The notes: generated by a model not told the origin, from the letters alone. A DNA stretch of 32,201 nt from Vulcanimicrobiota bacterium (GCA_028287525.1 JAQBPM010000313.1:1-32201), one strand, 5' to 3'; counted from the stretch's first letter, positions 24,050-32,046 are shown. Translations and numbers: made by a program.

Positions 24050-25171
24050 TTAGAGCGTGCCGCGTTTGGCTTGTTCTTGTTCGATCGAGACGAAAAGCGC
24101 TTTGAAGTTGCCTTTGCCGAACGAGAGCGCGCCGCGGCGCTGGATGATCTCGACGAACAGCGTCGGGCGGTCTTGCAGCGGTTTGGTGAAGATCTGCAGC
24201 ATGTAGCCCTGATCGTCGCGATCGACCAGGATGCTCAAACGGCGCAGCGCTTCTAGATCTTCGGCGATCGCGCCGACGCGTGAGGGCAGCTCGTCGTAGT
24301 AGGATTCGGGCGCTTGGAGCAGCTCGACGCCGTTCGCGCGCAGGGCTTCGACGGTCGCCACGATGTCGTCGGTCTGGATCGCGATGTGCTGCACGCCGGC
24401 ACCGCCGTAGAACTGCAGGTACTCCTCGATCTGCGATTTCTTCTTGCCGTGTGCGGGCTCGTTGATCGGAAACTTGATCCCGCCGCCGATGCTCTGCATC
24501 ACGCGCGACTTGAGCGCGGTGTATTCGGTCGAGATGTCGCGGTCGTCGAACGAGATCAGCGCCGTAAGGCCAAGAGTCCGCTCGTAGAAATCGCACCAGC
24601 GGTCCATCTCGTCCCAGCCGACGTTCGCGACGCAATGATCGATGCGCGTCAAGCCGACCGGACGCGAGGGAAACGGCGACGACTCGAGCGGCACGAAGCC
24701 CGGGAGCCACGCTCCACGATATGCGCCGCGCTGGACGAAGGTGTGGACCGTGTCCCCGTACGCCCCGATCGTGGCGAGCACGACGTTGCCGTGCTCGTCG
24801 CTCACGGTGTGCGGTTCCGCGATCGGCGCTGCTCCGTGCGCGACCGCGTGCCGGTAGACGGCCGCCGCATCGTCGACCGCGATCGCGATGCCCCGCACGC
24901 CGTCGCCGTGACGCGCAACGTGACGGCCCGCCGCGTCGTCCGGTGTCAACCCGGACGTAACGACGATGCGCACGCCGTTCTGCACGAGCACGTACGAGCA
25001 CGAATCGGCCTGGCCCGTCTCCGGTCCGCGATATGCGGCGGCCCGGAAACCGAGCGCGCCGCAATAGTAGTACGCGGCCTGGCGGGCGTTGCCGACCCAC
25101 AGCTCGAGATGGTCGAACCGGAACCCCGAGTTGTCGATGCGGGCGGGCTTGGCGAGGGTCGTCGCGTCCAT
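24050..25171 (-). CDS. hppD: 4-hydroxyphenylpyruvate dioxygenase
   Basis: A 373-aa non-haem iron enzyme converting 4-hydroxyphenylpyruvate to homogentisate in tyrosine catabolism. It has two vicinal-oxygen-chelate halves. Iron ligands are His in TRIDHCVANV, His in VQHIAIQTDD and Glu in TLFVEIIQRRG. LQIFTKPLQDRPTLFVEIIQRRGALSFGKGNFKALF is the HPPD C-terminal signature, with the gating-helix region near FGKGNFKALFVSIEQEQ. Length fits the family (about 360-380). ATG start with no visible Shine-Dalgarno. It is divergent from the Lrp/AsnC regulator across an 85-bp region with a dyad, so control by that regulator is likely. Homogentisate 1,2-dioxygenase and later steps are not in the window. Confidence 0.95.
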   Translation of the reverse strand: MDATTLAKPARIDNSGFRFDHLELWVGNARQAAYYYCGALGFRAAAYRGPETGQADSCSYVLVQNGVRIVVTSGLTPDDAAGRHVARHGDGVRGIAIAVDDAAAVYRHAVAHGAAPIAEPHTVSDEHGNVVLATIGAYGDTVHTFVQRGAYRGAWLPGFVPLESSPFPSRPVGLTRIDHCVANVGWDEMDRWCDFYERTLGLTALISFDDRDISTEYTALKSRVMQSIGGGIKFPINEPAHGKKKSQIEEYLQFYGGAGVQHIAIQTDDIVATVEALRANGVELLQAPESYYDELPSRVGAIAEDLEALRRLSILVDRDDQGYMLQIFTKPLQDRPTLFVEIIQRRGALSFGKGNFKALFVSIEQEQAKRGTL

Positions 25172-25224
25172 GAAAGGAGAGGTACGACCTTCCGCGGCGA
25201 ACCCAGCCCGCGGCAGCGCAATTC

Positions 25225-25254
25225 TCTGCCAACTAGGGGCCTCCCGAGGGCAGA
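25225..25254. promoter_or_regulatory. Dyad between hppD and the Lrp-type gene, candidate operator
   Basis: TCTGCC (25225-25230) and GGCAGA (25249-25254) form perfect 6-bp arms around an 18-nt centre that is itself partly symmetric (ggggcctccc). The right arm ends 2 nt before the ATG of the Lrp/AsnC gene. The position suits autoregulation and control of hppD. Lrp-family sites are loosely conserved, so this is a candidate only; no convincing -35/-10 pair was found on either strand. Confidence 0.35.
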
Positions 25255-25256
25255 AA

Positions 25257-25769
25257 ATGACGACTTCTCACATCGACGCGACCGACCGCCGCATTTTGGC
25301 CGCCCTTCAGCGCAACGGCCGCCTGCAGAACCAGGAGCTGGCGAAGCTAGTCGGGCTCTCGCCGTCACCGTGTCTGCGCCGCGTGCGACGCTTGGAGGAC
25401 GAGGGCTACATCGCCCGCTACGGAGCGGTCTTGGATCGCGCCAAGCTCGGGTTCGGCATCACCGCGTTCGTGAGCATCGAGATCGAACGCACCCGCAAAG
25501 CCGAAACCGAACTCTTGCGGGAGCAGATCCTCAAGCTCCCCGAGGTGGTGGCCTGTCACATCATCACCGGCGACGCCGATTTTCTGCTCGAGATCGTCGC
25601 CGCCGATCTCGCGGCGTTCTCGCAGTTCGTGCTCGCCGTCGTCAACAAACTCCCGGCGATCAAGGCGATCCGGACCAGCATCTCGCTCGAAGCGGTCAAA
25701 GCCTCAGGGCCGCTGCCGATCGACGTGGCGGAACCGGCAGCCGTGCGCGGAGTTCGTGCGAAGCGGTAA
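25257..25769 (+). CDS. Lrp/AsnC-family transcriptional regulator
   Basis: 170 aa from ATG 25257 (MTTSHIDATDRRILAALQRNG), with GAGG about 10 nt upstream; the longer track ORF reads through the hppD promoter. The helix-turn-helix is at about 23-45 (NQELAKLVGLSPSPCLRRVRRLEDEGYI). The RAM/AsnC effector domain follows (GFGITAFVSIEIER, ILKLPEVVACHIITGDADFLLEIVA). The C-terminal 20 residues are an Ala/Arg-rich tail beyond the usual 150-aa family length. The divergent arrangement with hppD suggests that it senses an aromatic amino acid (tyrosine or phenylalanine) or a breakdown product. This is inference from context. Confidence 0.9.
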   Translation: MTTSHIDATDRRILAALQRNGRLQNQELAKLVGLSPSPCLRRVRRLEDEGYIARYGAVLDRAKLGFGITAFVSIEIERTRKAETELLREQILKLPEVVACHIITGDADFLLEIVAADLAAFSQFVLAVVNKLPAIKAIRTSISLEAVKASGPLPIDVAEPAAVRGVRAKR

Positions 25770-25789
25770 GTCACGCGGTGCGCTCCGCT

Positions 25790-26245
25790 TCATCCGCGCC
25801 GGATCTGACCTGCCTGCTCGCGTACGGTGCCGTATGCGTCCCATGTTTCGGCGACGAGGAGAGCTGCCCCAGTCGCGATAGCGACGGTACCGACCGCCGC
25901 GACGAAGAGTCCGACCATGGTGATGATCGGCGCGATCTCGCCGCGCACGAGCACCGCGAATCCGCCGCCCAGCAGTTCGGAGAACGTTCCGATCGCGAAC
26001 GCGGCGAGCGCCACGTAGAACGCGGTGAGCGCGCGGCTCAACGCGAGCACTCGCCGCATGATGGGCGTAAGTCGGGACTCGCGGTCCGGAGCGTTCGGGG
26101 TTTCTTCCAGATTCCGCGCACGGTCGAGCACGCTCGCGAACCGGTTCGAAATCGAGAGGATGAGGATCGACGTTCCATTCATCAATAGTGCGGGCGCTAC
26201 GATGAAGCTCAGGAGCTGGAACGCGTTCTGCGCGTGCAGGACCAT
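25790..26245 (-). CDS. DUF2721-family membrane protein
   Basis: A 151-aa protein with three hydrophobic helices: LLSFIVAPALLMNGTSILILSISNRFASVLDRARNL near the N-terminus, then LTAFYVALAAFAIGTFSELLGG and IITMVGLFVAAVGTVAIATGAALLV. The NRFASVLDRARNL segment after helix one is the DUF2721 hallmark. Function unknown. ATG start; divergent from the ccoN operon across 78 bp. The short C-terminal helix (AETWDAYGTVREQAGQIRRG) is cytosolic. Confidence 0.8.
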   Translation of the reverse strand: MVLHAQNAFQLLSFIVAPALLMNGTSILILSISNRFASVLDRARNLEETPNAPDRESRLTPIMRRVLALSRALTAFYVALAAFAIGTFSELLGGGFAVLVRGEIAPIITMVGLFVAAVGTVAIATGAALLVAETWDAYGTVREQAGQIRRG

Positions 26246-26251
26246 CGTGCC

Positions 26252-26281
26252 TTGAGCAACCCGTTTGTCATGCGGTAGGAT
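26252..26281 (+). promoter_or_regulatory. Candidate sigma70-type promoter of the cbb3 oxidase operon
   Basis: TTGAGC (26252-26257) and TAGGAT (26276-26281) are separated by 18 nt, and the ccoN ATG lies 42 nt downstream of the -10. The hexamers match the consensus at 4/6 each. An FNR/Anr-type box (TTGAT-N4-ATCAA) is not visible. The 5' leader contains GAGGG before the ATG. Prediction by eye only. Confidence 0.3.
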
Positions 26282-26323
26282 ACGCGTACGCGGGTCGATT
26301 TCGAACGAGCGAGGGCTAGCTTC

Positions 26324-27700
26324 ATGGACGTCGCCGGATCACAGCGCGAAGCTCGGGAGCAAGCAACGCTCTTGAGCGCGTTCGTCGGATCGGCGACGGT
26401 TTGGCTGCTCATTGCGACGGCGATCGGGGTGCTTCTCAGCTTCAAGTTTCCATTTCCGGATCTCGCAACGAGCCCGTACCTTTCGTTCGGCCGCTTGCGA
26501 GCGATTCACACGAACGGCACGTTCTACGCCTTCGCGTCGGTCGCGCTGAGCGGGATGGCGATCTACGTTGCGGCGCGCTCTTCGGGTGCGGCGGTCTTCG
26601 CGAAGCCCGTCGCCTGGGTATCGCTCGCGCTGTTCAACCTCGCCGCAATCCTCGGGACGATCACGCTCGATCTCGGAATGAGCGACGGAAGCCAAGAATA
26701 TCGCGAATGGCTCTGGTGGGTGAGAGTCATCTTTTTAATTGGCGCGATCTGCAGCGCCTACGTCGTCGCCGGGACCATCGCCAACCGCGTCGAGCGCCCG
26801 ATTTACATCGCCAATTGGTACACGCTCGGAGCGTTCACGTTCACGACCATCCTCTGGATCGTCGCGCTGATTCCGACCTATCAAATCGGCCTCGGAGGGG
26901 TGACCCTGCAGGCCTTTTACATGCATAACGCGGTCGGAATGTGGTTCACCTTCCTCGCGCTCGGGGTGACGTATTACGCGCTCCCAAAATTACTGAACCG
27001 GCCGATCTACTCGTATTCCCTCGGCGTCCTGGCCTTCTGGACGAACCTCGTGTTCTATCCGATCATCGGGTCGCACCACTACGAGTTCTCACCATTGCCG
27101 TGGTGGCTCCAGACGCTGGCGATCGTCTTCAGCGTCGGCATGCTCATTCCGGTTTTCGCCGGGAGCGCCAACTTGATCCTGACGACGCGCGGCCGCTGGG
27201 AGATCGTGCGCCGATCGTATGCGCTGCCTTTTCTCGCAGCCGGAGTCGTCTACTATTTCGTCGGCTCGACGCAGGGAACGTTCGAGGCGCTGCGCACCGC
27301 GCAAGCCTACTGGCATTTCACGAGCTTCACCGTGGGGCATTCACATGCCACGATGTATGGGTTCATTACGCTCATCACCTTTGGTGCCGTGTACGCGCTG
27401 CTTCCGCTCGCCACCGGTCAGCAGCCCTCGATCTTGCTGACGGGGGTGCATTTCTGGTTCGCGTTGCTCGGCGTGACGCTGTACGTCGTCGTCTTATCGG
27501 TCGGCGGCACCATACAAGGGATCGACTGGGCGAGCGGCAACCCGTTCATCTCGTCCGTCGAGGCGGCGGCGCCATTCTGGCTTGCGCGCGCGCTCGGCGG
27601 ATCGATGATGTTCGTCTCGCACCTCTTGTTCGCGTACAACGTGTACGTCATGGTCGCCGCCAAGCGGACCGCCTTCGAGCCGAAGGCGCAAGCGGCATGA
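26324..27700 (+). CDS. ccoN: cbb3-type cytochrome c oxidase subunit I
   Basis: The 458-aa, 12-helix catalytic subunit of a C-family haem-copper oxidase, which reduces O2 with high affinity and pumps protons. Ligands: low-spin haem His62 (RAIHTNGTFYAF), CuB His201 (FYMHNAVGMWF) and His251-His252 (IIGSHHYEFSPLPWW), haem His339 and His341 (FTVGHSHATMYGF). Tyr245 lies six residues before the HH pair, the position of the cross-linked Tyr in cbb3 enzymes. All residues expected for activity are present. ATG start after GAGGG; its stop overlaps the ccoO ATG (ATGA). Confidence 0.94.
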   Translation: MDVAGSQREAREQATLLSAFVGSATVWLLIATAIGVLLSFKFPFPDLATSPYLSFGRLRAIHTNGTFYAFASVALSGMAIYVAARSSGAAVFAKPVAWVSLALFNLAAILGTITLDLGMSDGSQEYREWLWWVRVIFLIGAICSAYVVAGTIANRVERPIYIANWYTLGAFTFTTILWIVALIPTYQIGLGGVTLQAFYMHNAVGMWFTFLALGVTYYALPKLLNRPIYSYSLGVLAFWTNLVFYPIIGSHHYEFSPLPWWLQTLAIVFSVGMLIPVFAGSANLILTTRGRWEIVRRSYALPFLAAGVVYYFVGSTQGTFEALRTAQAYWHFTSFTVGHSHATMYGFITLITFGAVYALLPLATGQQPSILLTGVHFWFALLGVTLYVVVLSVGGTIQGIDWASGNPFISSVEAAAPFWLARALGGSMMFVSHLLFAYNVYVMVAAKRTAFEPKAQAA

Positions 27701-28275
27701 ACCGGCCTATGGACCGGTTGTGGGTCCTGATGACGGCAAGCTTCGTGATCTACGCGCTGCTCGCGATCGTCATGGGCGTCATCCCCGGCATCGTTCTGTC
27801 CGACACGAAGCCGACCCCAGGCCTCTCCCCGTTGAGCGCCTCGGCGGCGCGCGGCCGCGACGTCTACGTTTCGGAGGGATGTTCGTACTGTCATACGCAG
27901 CAGGTGCGTCCGCTCGCGCAGGACCTCGTCTTCGGCCGCCCGTCGACCCGCGGTGACTACGCGTATTCGACGCCGCAGCTCCTCGGCACCGAGCGCACCG
28001 GACCCGACCTCACGAACATCGGGAAGCGTCAACCGAGCGCGGTCTGGAACTACATCCATCTCTACGAGCCGCGATCGCTCGTCAGCGCGTCGATCATGCC
28101 GGCCTATCCGTGGCTCTTCTCCGTCAAGGCGCACGCCGATCCGGGCGACGTGACGGTGCCGGTCCCACCCGGCTACGCGCCCGCCAACACCGTCGTCGTC
28201 GCCGGAAGCAATGCGATCGATCTGGTCGCCTATCTGCAGTCGCTCAAGCAGCCCCAGCTCGGGAGCGCAAAGTGA
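27697..28275 (+). CDS. ccoO: cbb3-type oxidase mono-haem cytochrome c subunit II
   Basis: 192 aa; ATG at 27697 overlaps the ccoN stop. One N-terminal membrane anchor (LWVLMTASFVIYALLAIVMGVIPGIVL) is followed by a periplasmic cytochrome c. The haem site is CSYCH (62-66) in the CcoO-specific context EGCSYCHTQQVRPL. The axial Met is probably Met134 in ASIMPAYPWL, and GDYAYSTPQLLGTERTGPDLTNIG is the family core. It passes electrons to CcoN. The track ORF starting at 26941 is off-frame before this point. A second in-frame ATG at 27709 is possible. The stop overlaps the next small gene by one base. Confidence 0.94.
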   Translation: MNRPMDRLWVLMTASFVIYALLAIVMGVIPGIVLSDTKPTPGLSPLSASAARGRDVYVSEGCSYCHTQQVRPLAQDLVFGRPSTRGDYAYSTPQLLGTERTGPDLTNIGKRQPSAVWNYIHLYEPRSLVSASIMPAYPWLFSVKAHADPGDVTVPVPPGYAPANTVVVAGSNAIDLVAYLQSLKQPQLGSAK

Positions 28276-28445
28276 TGGAAGAGCACGCACTCTGGAATCC
28301 GGCCGACCCGCTCGGTATCGCGATCGTCGTCGCAGGTGCGATCGTGACGGCGTGGGTCTACTATTTTGCGGTGCGCTGCATCCAGTCGCCGGGCGAACGC
28401 GACCCCGATCATCCCAAGTATTCGATATTGCGAGACGATCGATGA
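28275..28445 (+). CDS. Small single-helix oxidase-associated subunit (CcoQ-like position)
   Basis: 56 aa, not listed separately in the track: MEEHALWNPADPLG, then one membrane helix (IAIVVAGAIVTAWVYYFAVRCI) and a charged tail (SPGERDPDHPKYSILRDDR). ATG at 28275 shares a base with the ccoO stop (TGATG), and its stop overlaps the next ATG (ATGA). Size, single helix and place between ccoO and the last cytochrome gene match CcoQ or a similar assembly/stability subunit, although the sequence is not a clear CcoQ match. Confidence 0.75.
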   Translation: MEEHALWNPADPLGIAIVVAGAIVTAWVYYFAVRCIQSPGERDPDHPKYSILRDDR

Positions 28446-29317
28446 GCGAATATCTGGCGGCGCCGCCCGAGCCGTCGCAACAGGCCGCCCTGGTCGAGCT
28501 TTTCCTGGACGGGTCGCTCACGCCGTTTGCGACGTATCACCCGCCGGCCGTGTTCTCGCTCGACACGCGAACGTTGGAGGATGGCCCGCACACGCTGCAG
28601 ATCCGAGCGACGGATACGCTGGGAAAGGTCGGGCGCCGTTCGATAGCGTTTACCGTCCAGAACGGTCCCGGCATTACGCTCACCGGTCTGCGTGAAGGGT
28701 CCCTGGTCGGCGGGACCGTTGAGGTTGCCGTCAACGCGTTCGGCGGTGAAGAGCCCTTCGATCCGCATCGTGCCGAATCGCTCGCCACCGTTCCGGTCTG
28801 GGTTTGGGTCATGTGCTCGCTTGTCGTGCTGTGGGCCGCGTGGTACGCAATCGAGTTTTTCCCCACGCCGCAACAGTTTGCGAACACGGCGACGTACGCC
28901 GCGAACCCGGCCGCGTTGGCTGCGCAACCCGCGCCTGCCGGCGCAAACGCTCCTCCTGCATTCTCGGGCAAAGGATCTGCAGGCGGTTTCGATTATGCCG
29001 CCTCGGGCGCGACCGTCTTCACCGCGAACTGCGCCTCGTGTCACGGCGCCGGAGGAACGGGCGTCCCCGGGGTCTTTCCGCCGCTGGTCAACGATCCCGT
29101 CGTGACGGCGAAGGACCCCGCGCAGCACGTCACGATCCTGCTCAAGGGTTTGCAAGGAAAAGCGATCGGCGGAAAACCGTACTCCGGGCAGATGCCGTCG
29201 TTTCCACAGCTGAGCGATGCCGATATCGCCGCCGTGATCGACCACGAGCGAACGTCGTGGGGCAATCAGGCACCGATCGTAACGCCGGACGCCGTCAAGC
29301 AAGCCCGAGGCCACTAG
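28442..29317 (+). CDS. Mono-haem cytochrome c with N-terminal Ig-like domain (CcoP-position subunit)
   Basis: 291 aa from ATG 28442. Residues about 15-105 look like an immunoglobulin-like beta sandwich (VELFLDGSLTPF, DGPHTLQIRATDTLGKVGRRSIAFTVQNG, GTVEVAVNAFGG). Residues 117-139 are a membrane helix (VPVWVWVMCSLVVLWAAWYAI). After an Ala/Pro-rich linker, a C-terminal cytochrome c has CASCH at 197-201 and a probable Met251 ligand (YSGQMPSFPQL). Canonical CcoP has two haems and a short N-terminal helical part; here there is one haem and an unusual domain that, without a signal peptide, would face the cytoplasm if the cytochrome is periplasmic. It closes the operon; convergent with the thiolase, 13-nt gap. 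Confidence 0.82.
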   Translation: MSEYLAAPPEPSQQAALVELFLDGSLTPFATYHPPAVFSLDTRTLEDGPHTLQIRATDTLGKVGRRSIAFTVQNGPGITLTGLREGSLVGGTVEVAVNAFGGEEPFDPHRAESLATVPVWVWVMCSLVVLWAAWYAIEFFPTPQQFANTATYAANPAALAAQPAPAGANAPPAFSGKGSAGGFDYAASGATVFTANCASCHGAGGTGVPGVFPPLVNDPVVTAKDPAQHVTILLKGLQGKAIGGKPYSGQMPSFPQLSDADIAAVIDHERTSWGNQAPIVTPDAVKQARGH

Positions 29318-29330
29318 CGCCCGAGGGGGA

Positions 29331-30524
29331 CTAGGCGCGTTCGAAGATCGTGGCGATGCCTTGGCCCATGCCGATGCACATCGTGGCGAGACCGTAGCGG
29401 CCGCCGCGGCGCTTGAGCTCGTGCAGGAGCGTCGTCGTGATGCGGGCTCCGCTGCAGCCGAGCGGGTGTCCCAGCGCGATCGCGCCGCCGTTGACGTTGA
29501 CGATCGCCGGATCGATGCCGAGCTCTTTGACGCACGCCACGGACTGCGCGGCGAAGGCTTCGTTCAGCTCGACGAGATCGAGATCGGCGACGGTGAGGCC
29601 GGCGCGGGCGAGCGCCTTGCGCGTCGCGCCGATCGGGCCAATCCCCATCACGCTCGGGTCGACGCCGAACGTCGCCGACGTCACGACCCGCGCCAGCGCC
29701 GTCCAGCCGTGCTTCTGCGCCGCCTCGGCGCTGCAGACGAGCAGGGCCGCGGCGCCGTCGTTGAGCGGTGAGGCATTGCCTGCGGTCACCGTTCCGTTCG
29801 CTTTGAACGCCGGCTTCAGTTTTGCGAGCGTCTCCAGCGTGGTGTCGGGGCGCGGCGGTTCGTCCGCGGTGAGCTCGATGCTCTTCTTCCCTACGCCGTC
29901 GCGGAACGCGATCAACTCGTCCGCGAATCGGCCCGCGTCGATCGCCGCCTTGCATTTCATCTGGCTGTCGTAGGCGAACCGATCCTGATCGTCGCGCGTC
30001 ACGCCGAATTGTTCGGCGACTTTCTCGGCCGTTTCGCCCAGCGAGATCGGCGGATACATCGCGGCGAGCCGCGGGTTCAGCATCCGGTTTCCCAGTGTAG
30101 AGTCGTGGATGTCCGGCGCGCGATCGTAGGCCTTCTCCGATTTGAGGATGACGAACGGCGCTCGGGTCATCGATTCCGCACCGCCGGCGACGGCGACGTC
30201 GATGACGCCCGCAGCGATCGCATGATACGCGGAGTTGATCGCCTGCAGACCGCTGCCGCAGAGCCGGTTGAGCGTCGTGCCGGGCACGCTCGACGGCAGC
30301 CCGGCCAGCAGGGTCGCCATCCGTCCGCCGTTGCGGCAATCCTCACCGGCCTGGTTCGCGGCGCCCCAGAACACGTCGTCGAGGACCGACGGATCGATCC
30401 CGGTGCGTTCGACGAGCGCCCGAATCGCGTACGCGCCCAAGTCGTCGGGCCGCACGGAAGCGAGGGCGCCGCCGTAGCGGCCCATTGGGGTGCGAACGGC
30501 ATCGATGATTACAGCGTCGGACAT
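29331..30524 (-). CDS. Acetyl-CoA C-acyltransferase (thiolase; PaaJ/PcaF-like)
   Basis: 397 aa from the ATG at 30524 (MSDAVIIDAVRTPMGRYGG). The 624-aa track ORF adds an off-frame read of the neighbouring monooxygenase. Nucleophile Cys89 is in TTLNRLCGSGLQAI, the catalytic His in NGGAIALGHPLGCSGAR, and the second Cys in ATMCIGMGQG. VTAGNASPLNDGAAALLV and DLVELNEAFAAQ are further thiolase blocks. RTPMGRYGGALASVRPDDL and YDSQMKC resemble 3-oxoadipyl-CoA thiolases (PaaJ/PcaF), which would fit the phenylacetate genes 10 kb away. A general beta-oxidation thiolase cannot be excluded, so I give no symbol. Confidence 0.9.
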   Translation of the reverse strand: MSDAVIIDAVRTPMGRYGGALASVRPDDLGAYAIRALVERTGIDPSVLDDVFWGAANQAGEDCRNGGRMATLLAGLPSSVPGTTLNRLCGSGLQAINSAYHAIAAGVIDVAVAGGAESMTRAPFVILKSEKAYDRAPDIHDSTLGNRMLNPRLAAMYPPISLGETAEKVAEQFGVTRDDQDRFAYDSQMKCKAAIDAGRFADELIAFRDGVGKKSIELTADEPPRPDTTLETLAKLKPAFKANGTVTAGNASPLNDGAAALLVCSAEAAQKHGWTALARVVTSATFGVDPSVMGIGPIGATRKALARAGLTVADLDLVELNEAFAAQSVACVKELGIDPAIVNVNGGAIALGHPLGCSGARITTTLLHELKRRGGRYGLATMCIGMGQGIATIFERA

Positions 30525-30568
30525 GATCGGAGGAACACGTTCGCTCCGGCGTTGGCCGCGCCTTGGGG

Positions 30569-30589
30569 CCCTTCGACGCTCAGGGTGAC
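30569..30589. repeat. Single dispersed-repeat unit between divergent thiolase and monooxygenase
   Basis: cccttcgacgctcagggtga is one unit of the window's repeat family (minus strand gtcaccctgagcg...). It lies in the 94-bp divergent intergenic region, about 30 nt before the monooxygenase ATG, so it may form part of that gene's leader. Confidence 0.65.
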
Positions 30590-30618
30590 AACGGGACCGG
30601 GCGCGAAGCGCGGGTGCG

Positions 30619-31863
30619 ATGGAGGGCAGCGTTTTGCGGGTCGGGTGCTGCATCGCGGGCGGCGGGCCGGCGGGGATGATGCTCGGGTATCTTCTCGCGC
30701 GGGCAGGCATCGAGGTCGTCGTGCTGGAGAAACACGCGGATTTTCTGCGCGACTTTCGCGGCGACACCGTGCATCCGTCGACGCTCGACGTCATCGCGGA
30801 ACTCGGTCTGCTCGAGGCGTTTTTGGCGCGGCCGCACCAGGAGGTCGCGAAGCTGACCGGCATCGTGATGGGACACGACGTCACGCTGGCGGACTTCACG
30901 CATCTGCACACGCGCTGCAAGTTCATCGCGCTGATGCCGCAGTGGGAGTTCTTGAACTTTCTCGCCGAGAACGGACGGCGGTTCCCCGCCTTTCGCGTGA
31001 TGATGAGCGCGCAGGTCACCGAACTCGTGCGCGACGGCGGCGCCGTCGTGGGCGTGCGGGCAACGACGCAGGACGGGCCGATCGAAATTCGCGCCGATCT
31101 CGTCGTCGGCGCCGACGGACGCCACTCGACGGTGCGCGCCGCCGCAGGCTTGACCGTGCGCGATCTCGGCGCGCCGATCGACGTGTTGTGGATGCAGCTC
31201 AGCAAGCACGCGGACGACCCGAATTCGGCGCTCGGCCGGTTCGTCGCCGGTCACGTGCTGGTGACGCTGGATCGCGGGGATTACTGGCAGTGCGCCTTCG
31301 TGATCCCGAAAGGCGGCTTCGACGCGCTGCGCGCGCGCGGATTGCAGACGCTGCGGGACGACCTGGTCGCCATCGCCCCGTTTCTACACGATCGCGTCGA
31401 CGAGCTGCGCAGTTGGGATGACGTCAAGCTGCTGGTCGTCACCGTCGACCGCCTGCGCCGCTGGCACGCTCCCGGCGTGTTGTGCATCGGCGACGCGGCG
31501 CACGCGATGTCGCCGATCGGCGGGGTCGGCATCAACCTCGCAATTCAGGACGCGGTCGCGGCCGCCAATCTGCTCGTCGAGCCGCTCCGCGCGCGTTCCG
31601 TCACCGAACGGGATCTCGCGGCGGTGGAACGGCGCCGGACCTTCCCGGTGAGGGTGACCCAAGCGATACAGGTGTTCGCGCAGGACCGCATCTTCCGCAG
31701 CGTGCTCGGGGCTCCGGCCGCCGCAGCCACGCCGCAGGCGGTTCCGCTTCCGGTACGGCTCCTTCGCCGGTTTCCGTTCCTGCAGCGCATCCCGGCGCGT
31801 GTGGTCGGCGTCGGCGTGCGCCCGGAACACGTTCGCACGCGTCCTTCGACTAGCTCAAGATGA
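30619..31863 (+). CDS. FAD-dependent aromatic-ring monooxygenase family protein
   Basis: 414 aa of the FAD_binding_3/UbiH-PHBH class. The ADP-binding fold is CCIAGGGPAGMMLGYLLARAGIEVVVLEK, followed by DFRGDTVHPSTLDVI. DLVVGADGRHSTVRAAAG is the DG motif, and VLCIGDAAHAMSPIGGVGINLAIQDAVAAANLL is the GD motif binding ribityl and flavin. Family members hydroxylate aromatics, quinones or polyketides with NAD(P)H and O2; substrate here is unknown. The last residues (RTRPSTSSR) are encoded by a dispersed repeat copy that also supplies the stop, so the ancestral protein was probably slightly shorter. Divergent from the thiolase; a shared aromatic-degradation role is possible. Confidence 0.88.
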   Translation: MEGSVLRVGCCIAGGGPAGMMLGYLLARAGIEVVVLEKHADFLRDFRGDTVHPSTLDVIAELGLLEAFLARPHQEVAKLTGIVMGHDVTLADFTHLHTRCKFIALMPQWEFLNFLAENGRRFPAFRVMMSAQVTELVRDGGAVVGVRATTQDGPIEIRADLVVGADGRHSTVRAAAGLTVRDLGAPIDVLWMQLSKHADDPNSALGRFVAGHVLVTLDRGDYWQCAFVIPKGGFDALRARGLQTLRDDLVAIAPFLHDRVDELRSWDDVKLLVVTVDRLRRWHAPGVLCIGDAAHAMSPIGGVGINLAIQDAVAAANLLVEPLRARSVTERDLAAVERRRTFPVRVTQAIQVFAQDRIFRSVLGAPAAAATPQAVPLPVRLLRRFPFLQRIPARVVGVGVRPEHVRTRPSTSSR

Positions 31864-32046
31864 CCTGTCCTTCGACCCGTTAGCCGCCACAATTCACCCC
31901 GTCATTCCGAGCTCGTCGAGGAACCCTCGTTTCGGCGCGAGCCAAGTCGAGCGCCGAGCCGTCATCGCGACGGCGCGCCTTGCGGGGTCACGCTCGACTT
32001 CACTCGGGTGACGACGAGGGTCGCTCGACAAGCTCGCGATGACGGG
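31842..32046. repeat. Repeat cluster with nested inverted pairs (REPIN-like)
   Basis: This fills most of the 338-bp stretch after the monooxygenase. One unit (31842-31864, tccttcgactagctcaag...) ends that gene. A second unit at 31901-31929 (gtcattccgagctcgtcgag...) pairs with an inverted unit at about 32015-32043 (...ctcgacaagctcgcgatgac), with most positions complementary. Nested inside is a perfect 10-bp inverted pair, aagtcgagcg (31935-31944) and cgctcgactt (31991-32000). The whole could fold as one long hairpin. No gene is seen in 31864-32090. Confidence 0.7.

Noticed and set aside
30525-31205. N-terminal 227 residues of the 624-aa thiolase ORF
   Set aside because: They are an antisense read of the FAD monooxygenase; thiolase homology begins at the ATG at 30524.
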